From positions 1 to 51,332 of the forward strand of contig CAIYVC010000029.1 in NCBI GenBank assembly GCA_903929535.1: a stretch of DNA of 51,332 nt, written 5' to 3'. Shown piece after piece: positions 8,534 through 16,503 of this stretch (positions are counted from its first letter, which is position 1; each line of letters starts with the position of its first letter). Made by a program: the position numbers and the translations under genes. The DNA comes from an uncultured Caulobacteraceae bacterium. Lineage in GTDB: Bacteria > Pseudomonadota > Alphaproteobacteria > Caulobacterales > Caulobacteraceae. The notes under the pieces are model-generated. The model was not told the DNA's origin. It searched no databases and saw only the letters and a list, made by a program, of their open reading frames with translations.

Positions 8534-8626
8534 CTAGCCGGCAGGAGCCGGATGGAAGATGGAACCGGCGCAGCCGCCGAGGCCGAGCAGCGCCAGCACA
8601 CACGCGATACCGAGCGAACGCCTCAT
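8534..8626 (-). CDS. Very short lipoprotein (30 residues)
   Basis: A reading frame below the usual size cut-off. The ATG at 8626 has a strong ribosome site (GGGGAGGG) six bases or so upstream. The product MRRSLGIACVLALLGLGG followed by Cys19 is a textbook lipoprotein signal peptide: two arginines, a hydrophobic core, and lipobox LGGC. The mature lipopeptide would be only 12 residues (CAGSIFHPAPAG). The overall form recalls entericidin-like small lipoproteins, although the mature part shows no similarity I recognise. It lies alone between the SPFH gene and a divergent ICL/PEP-mutase-family gene. The lipobox and ribosome site together make chance unlikely. Confidence 0.7.
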   Translation of the reverse strand: MRRSLGIACVLALLGLGGCAGSIFHPAPAG

Positions 8627-8713
8627 TGGACCCTCCCCAAGCTTCGCTAGCCACAGTCTCGCCAGTCTAGCACGGCGCCGCTAGTGTGCGCGGCCCGTCT
8701 TGAGGAGCCCGCC

Positions 8714-9466
8714 ATGACCACCATCGCCGAGCGCCGCGCCGCCTTCCGCGCCCTGCACCAGAGCGGCTGTTTCGCCATCCCCAACCCCTGGGACGGCGCT
8801 ACCGCGATCCGCCTGAAGAACGCCGGCTTCAAGGCCCTGGCCTCCACCAGCGCGGGCGCGGCCTGGGCGCTGGGCAAGGACGACGGGGCGATGAGCGTGG
8901 ACGAGGTGCTGGAGCACCTGCGTTTCCTGGTCGGGATCACCGACCTGCCGGTCAACGCCGACTTCGAGGATGGTTTCGGGAAGAGCCTGGAGGAGCTGAG
9001 CGACATCGTGAAGCGCTGCGTCGACACCGGTGTGGCGGGCCTGTCGATCGAGGACCAGACCGGCAAGACCTTCTATCCGATGGAGGTGGCGGTGGAGCGG
9101 GTGCGCGCGGCGCGGGCCGCCATCGACGCTACCGGTCAGGACGTGGTGCTGGTGGGCCGCTGCGAGGCCTATCTGATGAACCCGGTGGACATGGACGAGG
9201 TGATCGCAAGGCTGAACGCCTATGCCGGCGCCGGCGCCGACTGCCTCTACGCCCCCGGCCTGCGCACCCTGGAAGACCAAGCCCGGCTGGTGCGCGAGGT
9301 GTCCATGCCGGTCAACGCCAACCTGACCAACACCGGGCTGAGCGTGCAGGACATGGCCTCTGTCGGAGTGCGGCGGGTATCGGTTGGCGGCGCCCTGGCG
9401 CGGGCCACCTACGGCGCCTTCGACGATTTCGCCAAGCGGCTGGCCACGGAGGGCCGTCTACCCTGA
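8714..9466 (+). CDS. Isocitrate lyase/PEP mutase family enzyme
   Basis: TIM-barrel enzyme of the PEP phosphonomutase/isocitrate lyase superfamily, which makes or breaks C-C or P-C bonds next to a 2-oxo acid. The start at 8714 is chosen for its ribosome site (GAGGAG) although the frame is open further upstream. The metal-binding strand NADFEDGFG (about residues 76-84) and the following SIEDQTGK loop (about 106-113) are present. At 250 residues it fits the short PF13714-type group, which also includes oxaloacetate decarboxylases and carboxyvinyl-carboxyphosphonate mutases. No phosphonate genes are nearby, so the substrate cannot be inferred. Confidence 0.85.
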   Translation: MTTIAERRAAFRALHQSGCFAIPNPWDGATAIRLKNAGFKALASTSAGAAWALGKDDGAMSVDEVLEHLRFLVGITDLPVNADFEDGFGKSLEELSDIVKRCVDTGVAGLSIEDQTGKTFYPMEVAVERVRAARAAIDATGQDVVLVGRCEAYLMNPVDMDEVIARLNAYAGAGADCLYAPGLRTLEDQARLVREVSMPVNANLTNTGLSVQDMASVGVRRVSVGGALARATYGAFDDFAKRLATEGRLP

Positions 9467-9518
9467 CAACGCCACGGCAGCGTTGATCCAAACCCGCCCA
9501 GGTTGCGTTAAAAGGGGC

Positions 9519-9980
9519 ATGAACACGCATGACAACCGACGCGCCCTGCAGATCGCCATCGCCGTCGCCGGCATCGTTCCAGTAAGCGCAGGCCTGGCCG
9601 GGGTGCTGATGGGACCGGCCCTGGCAGGGCTGGGCTCGCACGGCGAAGCGGCCTCCTCCGCCGTCTCCCTGGACAGCCACTTCCGCTATCTGTCGGGCCT
9701 GCTGCTGGCCATCGGTCTGATCTTCTGGAGCTCGATCCCGACCATCGAGCGGCGCGGGATGCTGGTTCGGGCCCTGACCCTGATCGTCGTGATCGGCGGC
9801 CTCGGCCGCGCGCTCAGCCTGGTGGAGCTCGGTCCGCCGGGTAGCGACGGCATGCGCCTCGCCCTCATCATGGAACTGGTGGTCACGCCCCTGATCTGCC
9901 TGTGGCAGCGCCAGGTGGAACTGCAGGCCCAGGGCCACGAGCAGCCGCTGCACGACCTGCTGCACCCCGGACTGTCCTAA
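9519..9980 (+). CDS. DUF4345-like small integral membrane protein
   Basis: 153 residues with four predicted membrane segments (about 9-32, 48-68, 80-100, 106-125). The frame is open further upstream, but MNTHDNRRALQ has AAGGGG just before its ATG. The motif LDSHFRYLSGLLLAIGL is characteristic of DUF4345 proteins as I remember them. Function unknown. It lies between the ICL-family gene and murI; 28 bases separate it from murI, so they may share a transcript. Confidence 0.75.
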   Translation: MNTHDNRRALQIAIAVAGIVPVSAGLAGVLMGPALAGLGSHGEAASSAVSLDSHFRYLSGLLLAIGLIFWSSIPTIERRGMLVRALTLIVVIGGLGRALSLVELGPPGSDGMRLALIMELVVTPLICLWQRQVELQAQGHEQPLHDLLHPGLS

Positions 9981-10008
9981 CCTCGCGACACACCTTATCT
10001 GAAGGCCC

Positions 10009-10860
10009 ATGGCGATCGGGGTCTTCGATTCGGGCGTGGGCGGTCTGTCCGTCCACCGCGCTCTGGTGGAGCGGTTCCCCAGCGCCGACCTCATCTATCT
10101 GGCCGATCAGGCCCATGCCCCCTACGGCGGCCTGCCCGGCGAGCGGGTGGTGGAGCTGACCCGTCGCGGCTGCGAGCGGCTATTCGAGGCCGGCGCGGAC
10201 CTGGTGGTCCTGGGCTGCAATACCGCCTCGGCCATCGCCCTGCGCCGCCTGCAGCAGACCTGGCTACCGGGCTTCCAGCACGCACGCGGGCGGCCGGCCA
10301 ATGTGCTGGGCATCATCGTACCGACTATCGAGGCGGCCACCGGCCTGCCCTGGACGCCCGACCCCAAGCGGCTGCCGGAAAAGGCCGAGGCGCTGGAGGT
10401 GCTGGGCATCTTCTCCACGGCGGGCACGGCGCGCAGCCGCGTCTATGAAATCGAGATCGATAAGCGGCGCGGCGATATCGCGGTGTTCACCGAGCCCTGC
10501 CCGGAGCTTGTGCCCCTGATCGAGGGCGGCGCGGACCGGCTGGTGCTGGCGCCGATCATCCAGGGGCATGTGGAAGCCCTGACCCGCCGCATCGGCCGCG
10601 CGCCCGACAAGGCGGTGCTCGGCTGCACCCACTATGAGATCGTGGCCGACCTGTTCGCCGCCGCCCTGCCCCCGGGCGTCCAGCTGATCCACCAGCCCCG
10701 CTCCACCGCCGACAGCCTGGAACGCTACCTGACAGCGCACCCCGAATACGATCCGGGATCATCCGGCCAGCGCCTCTTCCTCACCACCGGCGCGCCGGGC
10801 CCACAGAACGGCATCGTCGAGGCCTTCTGGGGCGCTCCGCTGAGGTTCGACGCGGCCTAG
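10009..10860 (+). CDS. murI: Glutamate racemase
   Basis: Cofactor-independent racemase that supplies D-glutamate for peptidoglycan. The 283-residue product shows FDSGVGGLSV at 6-15, the first catalytic cysteine Cys70 in GCNTAS, and the second, Cys206, in GCTHYE. The last motif is usually GCTHYP; the Glu here is a local variation with both cysteines intact. It begins with the conserved MAIGVFDSG. The stop codon TAG shares its last G with intergenic repeat copy 3, which separates it from a convergent flavoprotein gene. Confidence 0.96.
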   Translation: MAIGVFDSGVGGLSVHRALVERFPSADLIYLADQAHAPYGGLPGERVVELTRRGCERLFEAGADLVVLGCNTASAIALRRLQQTWLPGFQHARGRPANVLGIIVPTIEAATGLPWTPDPKRLPEKAEALEVLGIFSTAGTARSRVYEIEIDKRRGDIAVFTEPCPELVPLIEGGADRLVLAPIIQGHVEALTRRIGRAPDKAVLGCTHYEIVADLFAAALPPGVQLIHQPRSTADSLERYLTAHPEYDPGSSGQRLFLTTGAPGPQNGIVEAFWGAPLRFDAA

Positions 10861-10897
10861 CGCTCAAGCAGCCGATAGGCGGTAGCGCACTAAAAAA
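10860..10897 (+). repeat. Intergenic repeat, copy 3 of 4 (variant loop)
   Basis: GCGCTCAAGCAGCC-GATA-GGCGGTAGCGCA plus an A-run. The inner part differs from the other copies (GCC-GATA-GGC instead of GC-GAA-GC) while still being able to pair. It fills the whole gap between the murI stop and the 3' end of the convergent flavoprotein gene. Confidence 0.8.
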
Positions 10898-12673
10898 TCA
10901 GCCCTTCTCGGCGTGAGCGTTTCGGCCGGCGATGAACCCTTGCGTCGTTGCTCGCGCCAGACCGTGCATCGAGAAGCCGCCCGCAGTCTCCCCACCGGCA
11001 TAGAGCCCGGAAATGATGTCGCCCTGCATGTCGATCACCTGGCTCTTGGCGTTGATGCGCAGGCCGACGCGGGTGTCGTGGATCACCGGCGTCGCCCAGG
11101 CGGCGTAGAAGGGCCCTTTCGAGATCGTGTAGCTCGGGGCAGGCTTGCCGAAATCCTCGTCCTTGCCCGCCGCGACGAAGCCGTTGTAGCGCGCCACGGT
11201 CTCGGCGAGGGCCTGCGGCGATATCGGGACCCGCTGATGTGGCATCACGATCTTCCGCGCCAGTTCCTCCAGCGTATCGGCCTGGAAGAAGAAGCCGCCG
11301 CCGGCGTCGACGTTCGGCGGGCTCAGCGTCCATTTCTCGCGCGCGGCAGCTTCGGAATCGAAGATCGCCCAGATCGGACCGCCGCCGTTCCTGCCGTCGC
11401 CGATCCCAGCCAGGGCGGCGTCGAGGAAGGTATAGGGGTTGAGCTTGGTCTGGGCGGCGTTGCGGGTGCTGTTCGGCGTATAGGCCTTGATGGCGTTCCA
11501 GTTGTTGCTGGAGTAGCCCCCCGCCGTCTCGTCATAGAAGCGCCGGCCCAGCATGTTCACCAGGATCAGGTTCTGCCAGTCGCTGACCCCCAGGCCCGTG
11601 GCGCGGGCCTGATCGAACACGCGGCTGCCCGGCATCCAGGTCAGGTTGGCGTAGCCATACTGGCAGGCGATCTTGCCTGGCTTGGCAATGGAGGCGCCGA
11701 ATTCGCCGGTCTGGTTGGCGCCGCCCCACAGGGAAGCTCCGATCGCGAGGCCCGCCAGCTCGCCACTGGCGTCCTGCTTGGACCAGGGCTCTCCGGCGAC
11801 GCCGCAATATTCCTCGGTCAGCCGGGGGTCGAACATGCGGCGGAAATTGACGTTGCCCGACGAACCGCCGGTGGCGAGGATCACCGCCTTGCGCGCGCGG
11901 ACATTGAGGTGAGCGCCCTTAAACGTTGCGGCGACGCCGCGCACCCGGCCGGAGGGCGATGCGTCACGGTGCAGCGCGGTCATGCGGTGTTCGAGCAGGA
12001 TCTCGACTCCGGCGCGGCGGGCAGCAGCCTCCAGGGGCCGCATCAGGCCGTTGCCGGAGGACGTGGTCGCTTGCCGGTCCGCGGCCACGGGACGGCCGGT
12101 CTGAACCGTCGGCCAGTTCATCACGGCGCAATGGTTCTCGCGCGGCATGGAGTTGCCGACCGACGATCCGCCGAAGGTGTCAGGCGCCTTGTCCACGAAC
12201 ACCACCCCGCGGGCGGCGATGAATTCGAAGGTCGCGGCGCAGTTGTCGGCGAAGGCGCGGATGATCTCGCGGTCGTTGAACCGATAGTCCGCCGCCCCGT
12301 TGGGCTCGACCACCGACCAGTCGGTCAGATCGCGGAACACCAGGTCCGGGCTGTCGGCGACGCCGTACTGTTTCTGCCGGCTGGTGCCGCCGCCCAGCGC
12401 CAGATGGCCGCCGCTGCAGATGGCGTGGCCGCCGATATCCGTGTTGGCCTCGATGATGATCACCGAAGAGCCGCTGTCGCGGGCCGCCAGGGCCGCCAGC
12501 ATGCCCGAGGCGCCCGACCCGATCACGACGACATCGGCGGTGCGGTCCCATTTGGCGGGAAGGGCCGCGTTGGCCGTATCGGAGGATGCGAAGGTCGTGG
12601 CGGCCGCGGCGGCGCCCCCAAGCCCCGCCGTCCTGATCGCCTCGCGGCGCGAGATGCCGTCGGTCTTCGCCAT
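10898..12673 (-). CDS. Tat-exported FAD-binding oxidoreductase (KstD/fumarate reductase-like)
   Basis: Flavoprotein of the fumarate reductase/3-oxosteroid dehydrogenase superfamily. The start at 12673 (MAKTDGISRRE) is chosen because GGGGGAGGG lies just upstream; an earlier in-frame ATG falls inside that site. A twin-arginine signal (SRREAIRTAGLGGAA, residues 7-21) and a likely cleavage near ANA-ALP indicate folded export to the periplasm. The FAD dinucleotide fold VVVIGSGASGMLAALAA with a following acidic residue (IIIEAN) is at about 48-75, and GGETAGGFSMHG near the C-terminus is the usual flavin end motif. About 591 residues. Substrate unknown; no electron-carrier gene is adjacent. Confidence 0.88.
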   Translation of the reverse strand: MAKTDGISRREAIRTAGLGGAAAAATTFASSDTANAALPAKWDRTADVVVIGSGASGMLAALAARDSGSSVIIIEANTDIGGHAICSGGHLALGGGTSRQKQYGVADSPDLVFRDLTDWSVVEPNGAADYRFNDREIIRAFADNCAATFEFIAARGVVFVDKAPDTFGGSSVGNSMPRENHCAVMNWPTVQTGRPVAADRQATTSSGNGLMRPLEAAARRAGVEILLEHRMTALHRDASPSGRVRGVAATFKGAHLNVRARKAVILATGGSSGNVNFRRMFDPRLTEEYCGVAGEPWSKQDASGELAGLAIGASLWGGANQTGEFGASIAKPGKIACQYGYANLTWMPGSRVFDQARATGLGVSDWQNLILVNMLGRRFYDETAGGYSSNNWNAIKAYTPNSTRNAAQTKLNPYTFLDAALAGIGDGRNGGGPIWAIFDSEAAAREKWTLSPPNVDAGGGFFFQADTLEELARKIVMPHQRVPISPQALAETVARYNGFVAAGKDEDFGKPAPSYTISKGPFYAAWATPVIHDTRVGLRINAKSQVIDMQGDIISGLYAGGETAGGFSMHGLARATTQGFIAGRNAHAEKG

Positions 12674-12771
12674 CCGTCCCTCCCCCAAGGTCCGCCGGGT
12701 TGTCCCGTCCGGTTAAGGGCAGCCTAGACCCGACGAAGGCATCCGAACAGCGTTACGGGAGCGCCGTAACT

Positions 12772-13308
12772 CTAGCTCTGGGCGGCCTGTTCCGCCGCGA
12801 TCACCCGCGAAACAGCGTTGACCACCGAGGCGATGCGGATGGCGGTCTGGATGTTGGCCGCCGGGACGCCGTGCTTGCGCAGTTCGGCCTCGTGCGAGTC
12901 CAGGCACATGCCGCAGCCGTTGACCGCCGACACCGCCGTGCACCAGAGCTCGAAGTCGTCCTTCTCCACGCCTGGATTGGCGATGATGTTCATACGCAGG
13001 CGCGCCGGCAGGGTCCGGTACTCGTGGTTCGAGAGCAGATGCAGCGAGCGGTAGTAGACATTGTTCATCCCCATGATGGCCGCCGCGGCCCGCGCGGCGG
13101 TCAGGGCCTCTTCGGACACGCCCGAGCCCTCGGCCTGGGTGTTGATGTTGCGCACGACATCGGGCTGACCCACCGCATAGGCGGCGGCGACGAAACAACC
13201 CCACTTCTGTTGGTCGTTGAGCACCGTTTCCGCCGCCAACGACGATATGTTGAGGCTCAGATCCTTGGCGTAAGATGGCAGGAGATCACGCAGCGCTTCG
13301 ATCGACAT
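12772..13308 (-). CDS. ahpD: Alkyl hydroperoxide reductase-associated protein AhpD
   Basis: Carboxymuconolactone-decarboxylase-fold protein that reduces AhpC. The 178 residues contain the redox motif with Glu120, Cys132, Cys135 and His139 (GCGMCLDSHE), the same spacing as the functional residues of the mycobacterial AhpD. It is downstream of ahpC on the same strand with a structured 198-base spacer between. GGAG lies 10 bases before the ATG, and two GANTC sites (GAGTC and GACTC) abut the start. It would recycle AhpC in peroxide defence. Confidence 0.95.
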   Translation of the reverse strand: MSIEALRDLLPSYAKDLSLNISSLAAETVLNDQQKWGCFVAAAYAVGQPDVVRNINTQAEGSGVSEEALTAARAAAAIMGMNNVYYRSLHLLSNHEYRTLPARLRMNIIANPGVEKDDFELWCTAVSAVNGCGMCLDSHEAELRKHGVPAANIQTAIRIASVVNAVSRVIAAEQAAQS

Positions 13309-13344
13309 GAGTCGGACTCCGAGCGGGATTCGATTTTAGGGAAA

Positions 13345-13485
13345 TAAGGAGGAGGTGATCCGGGAGCGGCTTCTGGGGGGAGGAGGAGCCGCCCCCGGAT
13401 CGGGGCGCCGTCGCCGGTTCGACCGGGAGACGCAGATCAAGAACACCCTTCGGCGGATTCCGATCCCGCACCGGGACCCGCCGAG
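13345..13485 (-). ncRNA. Structured ahpC-ahpD spacer, possible 3'-UTR small RNA
   Basis: On the minus strand the 198-base spacer folds by eye into several stems in a row: TCGGCGG with CCGCCGA (nested TCCCG/CGGGA), CCGGT/ACCGG around a short loop, GCCCC/GGGGC, and GCGGCT/AGCCGC (13366-13392). The last stem holds the pyrimidine loop CCTCCTCCCCCCAGA, which contains CTCCTCCC. Directly after comes GGATCACCTCCTCC, which matches the 3' end of 16S rRNA. CUCCUCCC loops are the mark of the Cuckoo/CcsR stress small RNAs of alphaproteobacteria. No separate promoter or clear terminator was found, so it could simply be a structured spacer that sets AhpC:AhpD ratios. Confidence 0.4.
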
Positions 13486-13506
13486 AGCATTTTTATACAG
13501 CCGCGC

Positions 13507-14055
13507 TTAAAGCGTGGCGCCGCCGACCGCGCGGTTGCACGGGCACAGCTCGTCAGTCTGCAGCGCGTCCAGCACCCGCAGGGTGTCGTCGGGGTTGCGG
13601 CCCACGTTCAGGTTGGTGACGTAGACATGCTGGATGGTGTTGTCCGGATCGACCACGAAGGTGGCGCGGTAGGCCACGCCCTCTTCTTCATTGAGCACGC
13701 CCAGCGCGCGGGCGAACTTGCCGCCGCTGTCGGCGAACTGCCACATGTTCAAGGCGTTGAGGTCCGGATGCTCGCGACGCCAGCCGAGCTTGGAGTGCTC
13801 GTTGTCGGTCGAGCCGCCCAGCACCACCGCGTCGCGGTCGATGAAATCCTTGTTCAACTTGGCGAAGGCGACGATTTCGGTCGGGCAGACGAAGGTGAAG
13901 TCTTTCGGATAGAAGAAGATGACCTTCCACTTGCCTGGGAAGCTGTCCTTGGTGACGCCCTCGAAGGCGCTGACTCCCTTTTCCTCGTGGTTGTTGAAGC
14001 CCGGCTTCACGCCCGTGATCTTGAAGTCCGGCAGTTTTTCGCCAACGCCCAGCAT
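13507..14055 (-). CDS. ahpC: Peroxiredoxin, alkyl hydroperoxide reductase subunit C
   Basis: Thiol peroxidase that reduces hydrogen peroxide and organic peroxides. The start at 14055 (MLGVGEKLPDFKITG) follows AAGGATC; the longer open frame upstream crosses the regulatory region and is rejected. The peroxidatic Cys57 lies in FTFVCPTE, and the C-terminus has ELCPCNR with Cys171 and Cys173 as resolving candidates. 182 residues, the usual size. It is divergent from oxyR, followed by ahpD, and has no ahpF nearby, which fits AhpD as its reductant. Confidence 0.96.
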   Translation of the reverse strand: MLGVGEKLPDFKITGVKPGFNNHEEKGVSAFEGVTKDSFPGKWKVIFFYPKDFTFVCPTEIVAFAKLNKDFIDRDAVVLGGSTDNEHSKLGWRREHPDLNALNMWQFADSGGKFARALGVLNEEEGVAYRATFVVDPDNTIQHVYVTNLNVGRNPDDTLRVLDALQTDELCPCNRAVGGATL

Positions 14056-14227
14056 GGTCTGATCCTTAATTCGAAATGGGGACGCCGCACGCGGCGCCGG
14101 GGGAGTCGTAGAAGCGGCCCTCAGGGAAGGCCAATCGATTGTTTCTGGCCGGCCCATAGAGCCAACCTATGCGCCATAGCCGGCGACGGGATGATGTAGA
14201 CGCCCGCCGGGGCCTAAAAACAAATCG

Positions 14228-14260
14228 ATAGTTTTTTGATTTGCGATAGAAAATAGCTAT
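14228..14260. promoter_or_regulatory. OxyR-like operator between ahpC and oxyR
   Basis: A perfect OxyR half-site ATAG-N7-CTAT lies at 14246-14260, and a second partial one (ATAG-N7-ATTT) at 14228-14242. The proximal site ends 9 bases before the oxyR ATG, in the right place for autorepression of oxyR and activation of ahpC. The spacing between the two halves is 18 bases instead of 22, so the fit to the E. coli four-element consensus is incomplete. The perfect half is also a LysR-type T-N11-A palindrome. Confidence 0.65.
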
Positions 14261-14269
14261 ATATCCGCC

Positions 14270-15178
14270 ATGCTCCCCTCCCTGCGCCAACTCCAGTACC
14301 TGCGTCTCCTGGCCGAACACGGCTCCTTCAGCCGCGCCGCCGAAGCTGCTCACGTCACCCAGCCCACCCTCTCGGCCGGCATCCAGGAGCTGGAGAAGAC
14401 TCTCGGCGCCCCGGTCGTCGACAGGGCCCGCTCCGGCGTGATCCTGACCGCCGTCGGCGAAGAGGCGGTGCGCCGCGCCGGCGACATCCTGGCCCAGGCC
14501 GAGGACCTGGTGCAGGCGGCCAAGACCGCGGGCCAACCTCTGACCGGCCGCTTCCGTCTGGGGGTCATCCCCACCATCGCCCCCTTCATGCTGCCCCGCG
14601 CCCTGCCCCTGTTGCGCGAGCGTTTCCCCAAGCTGAAGCTGTTCCTGCGCGAGGACCTGACCCACCGGCTGATCGAGGCGCTGAAGGCCGGGACGCTGGA
14701 CGCCGCCCTGATCGCCCTGCCCTACGACACCGCCGGGCTGGACAACGCGCCGGTGGCCGACGATGAACTGCTGGCCATGACCCCTGCCAACCATCCGATG
14801 AACGCCCAGAGCCGCATCTCGCCCGCCGCCCTGCAGGCCAACGGCCTGATCCTGCTGGAAGACGGCCACTGTCTGCGCGAGCAGGCCCTGTCGGTCTGCG
14901 GCCTGAATCCGCCGCGCAACGACGAGAACCTGTTCGCCGCCACCTCGCTACACACCCTGGTGCAGATGGTCGGCTCGGGCCTGGGGGTCTCGCTGCTGCC
15001 GGCCATGGCGCTGGACGCCGGTCTGGCCGAGGACGCGCCGGTAAGCATCCGCCCGCTGGACGCCGCCTATCCCAGCCGCCAGATCGTGGTCGCCTGGCGC
15101 TCCGGCTCCAGCCGCGCGATCGAGGGGCGCCTGCTGGCCGAGACCCTGAAGCCCGCCGCCACCCGGAAGGCGGCATGA
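14270..15178 (+). CDS. oxyR: Hydrogen peroxide-sensing LysR regulator OxyR
   Basis: LysR-type activator that senses peroxide through a reversible disulfide. The N-terminal winged helix is LRQLQYLRLLAEHGSFSRAAEAAHVTQPTLSAGIQELE (about 5-42). The sensing pair is visible: Cys201 and Cys210 in LEDGHCLREQALSVC, nine residues apart as Cys199/Cys208 of E. coli OxyR. 302 residues. Divergent from ahpC with an OxyR-like site in between. Its stop overlaps the start of the rsmB-like gene by four bases, an unexpected coupling of a stress regulator to an rRNA methyltransferase. Confidence 0.96.
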   Translation: MLPSLRQLQYLRLLAEHGSFSRAAEAAHVTQPTLSAGIQELEKTLGAPVVDRARSGVILTAVGEEAVRRAGDILAQAEDLVQAAKTAGQPLTGRFRLGVIPTIAPFMLPRALPLLRERFPKLKLFLREDLTHRLIEALKAGTLDAALIALPYDTAGLDNAPVADDELLAMTPANHPMNAQSRISPAALQANGLILLEDGHCLREQALSVCGLNPPRNDENLFAATSLHTLVQMVGSGLGVSLLPAMALDAGLAEDAPVSIRPLDAAYPSRQIVVAWRSGSSRAIEGRLLAETLKPAATRKAA

Positions 15179-16464
15179 ACGATTCTCACGGACGCGACGT
15201 GGTGGGGCTGGACGCCCGCGCCGCCGCCTTGGCCATCGTCGAATCCGCTCTGAAGAGCCGCAGCGGCCTGGACGAAGCTCTCAGCCGCCCGCCCTTCACC
15301 CGGCTGGAGCCGCGCGAGCGGGCCCACGCCCGGGCCCTGGCCATGATGACCCTGCGCCACCTCGGCGAGATCGATCACGCCCTGCAGGCCAAGCTCAGCA
15401 AGCCGCCGCCTGAGGCGGTGATGGCCATTCTGCGCATCGGCGCCTGCCAGCTCTTTTATATGGAGGCCCCCGACTTCGCCGCGGTGGACACCTCGGTGGA
15501 GCTGGCCTCCGCCTACAAGGGCACGCGGCCGTTCAAGGGGCTGGTCAACGCGGTGCTGCGCGGCCTCGCCCGCGCCGGCAAGCCCGAGCAGGACCCCTCC
15601 CGACTGGCGCCCGACTGGCTGCTGTCGCGCTGGAAGGCCGCCTTCGGCGTCGACGCGGCCCTGAAGATCGCCGCTGTGATCGCTGTGGAGCCCTCCACCG
15701 ACCTGACGTTCAAGGATCCAGCCGCCGCCGAGGGCCTGGCCGAAGCTCTGGAGGCCCGCGCCATTCCCGGCGGGTCCTGGCGCACCGACAAGGGCGGGAC
15801 CCTGACCGAGTGGCCGGGGTTCGAGGACGGCGTCTGGTGGGTGCAGGACGCCTCCGCCGCCATTCCCGCCCGCCTGCTGCATGTCCAGCCGGGCGAAACC
15901 GCCGCCGACCTCTGCGCCGCGCCCGGCGGCAAGACCCTGCAGTTGGCGGCTGCGGGCGCCGAGACCGTCGCCGTCGACCGGTCCGCCCCGCGCCTCGTAC
16001 GGGTGACCGAGAACCTCGCCCGCATGGGCCTGACCGCCGAGACCCACGCCGCGGACGCCGCCCTCTGGGAGGACAAACGCAAGTTCGACGCGGTGCTGCT
16101 GGACGCGCCCTGCACCGCCACCGGCACCTTCCGCCGCCACCCCGACGTGCTGTGGGGCAGCCGCCCGGCCGATATCGTCAAGCTGGCCCAGAGCCAGGCG
16201 CGCCTGCTCGACACCGCCTCGATGCGGGTCAAGGACGGCGGACGGCTGGTCTATTGCGTCTGTTCGCTGGAACCCGAAGAGGGCGAAGGCCAGATCGACG
16301 GTTTCCTGCGCCGCCACCCCGACTTCAGGCTGGACCCCATCGCCCCCGGCGAGGGCGGCGCGCCGGACGGCAGCATCACGGCCAATGGCGCCATGCGCAT
16401 CCTGCCGTTCCAGATCGAGGGTGGAACCGACGGATTCTTCGCGGTCAGGTTCGCCCGCGCCTGA
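15175..16464 (+). CDS. rsmB: RsmB/NOP-family RNA cytosine-C5 methyltransferase
   Basis: SAM-dependent RNA m5C methyltransferase, probably acting on C967 of 16S rRNA. The N-terminal NusB-like helical domain (about 10-140) is followed by the methyltransferase domain with SAM site DLCAAPGGKTLQLAAAG (about 244-260). The two catalytic cysteines of the family are Cys313 in DAPCTATG and Cys363 in YCVCSLEPEE. 429 residues, typical. ATG overlaps the oxyR stop (ATGA). rpe follows about 40 bases later. The exact rRNA target is inferred from the family. Confidence 0.92.
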   Translation: MNDSHGRDVVGLDARAAALAIVESALKSRSGLDEALSRPPFTRLEPRERAHARALAMMTLRHLGEIDHALQAKLSKPPPEAVMAILRIGACQLFYMEAPDFAAVDTSVELASAYKGTRPFKGLVNAVLRGLARAGKPEQDPSRLAPDWLLSRWKAAFGVDAALKIAAVIAVEPSTDLTFKDPAAAEGLAEALEARAIPGGSWRTDKGGTLTEWPGFEDGVWWVQDASAAIPARLLHVQPGETAADLCAAPGGKTLQLAAAGAETVAVDRSAPRLVRVTENLARMGLTAETHAADAALWEDKRKFDAVLLDAPCTATGTFRRHPDVLWGSRPADIVKLAQSQARLLDTASMRVKDGGRLVYCVCSLEPEEGEGQIDGFLRRHPDFRLDPIAPGEGGAPDGSITANGAMRILPFQIEGGTDGFFAVRFARA

Positions 16465-16503
16465 CGCCTTGCCCCTCAACCCCCGCCCCGCTAAGCCTTG
16501 GTC

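Noticed and set aside
10913-12727. 604-residue frame antisense to the flavoprotein
   Set aside because: Same reason: no domain pattern, and the minus-strand protein has Tat and FAD motifs.
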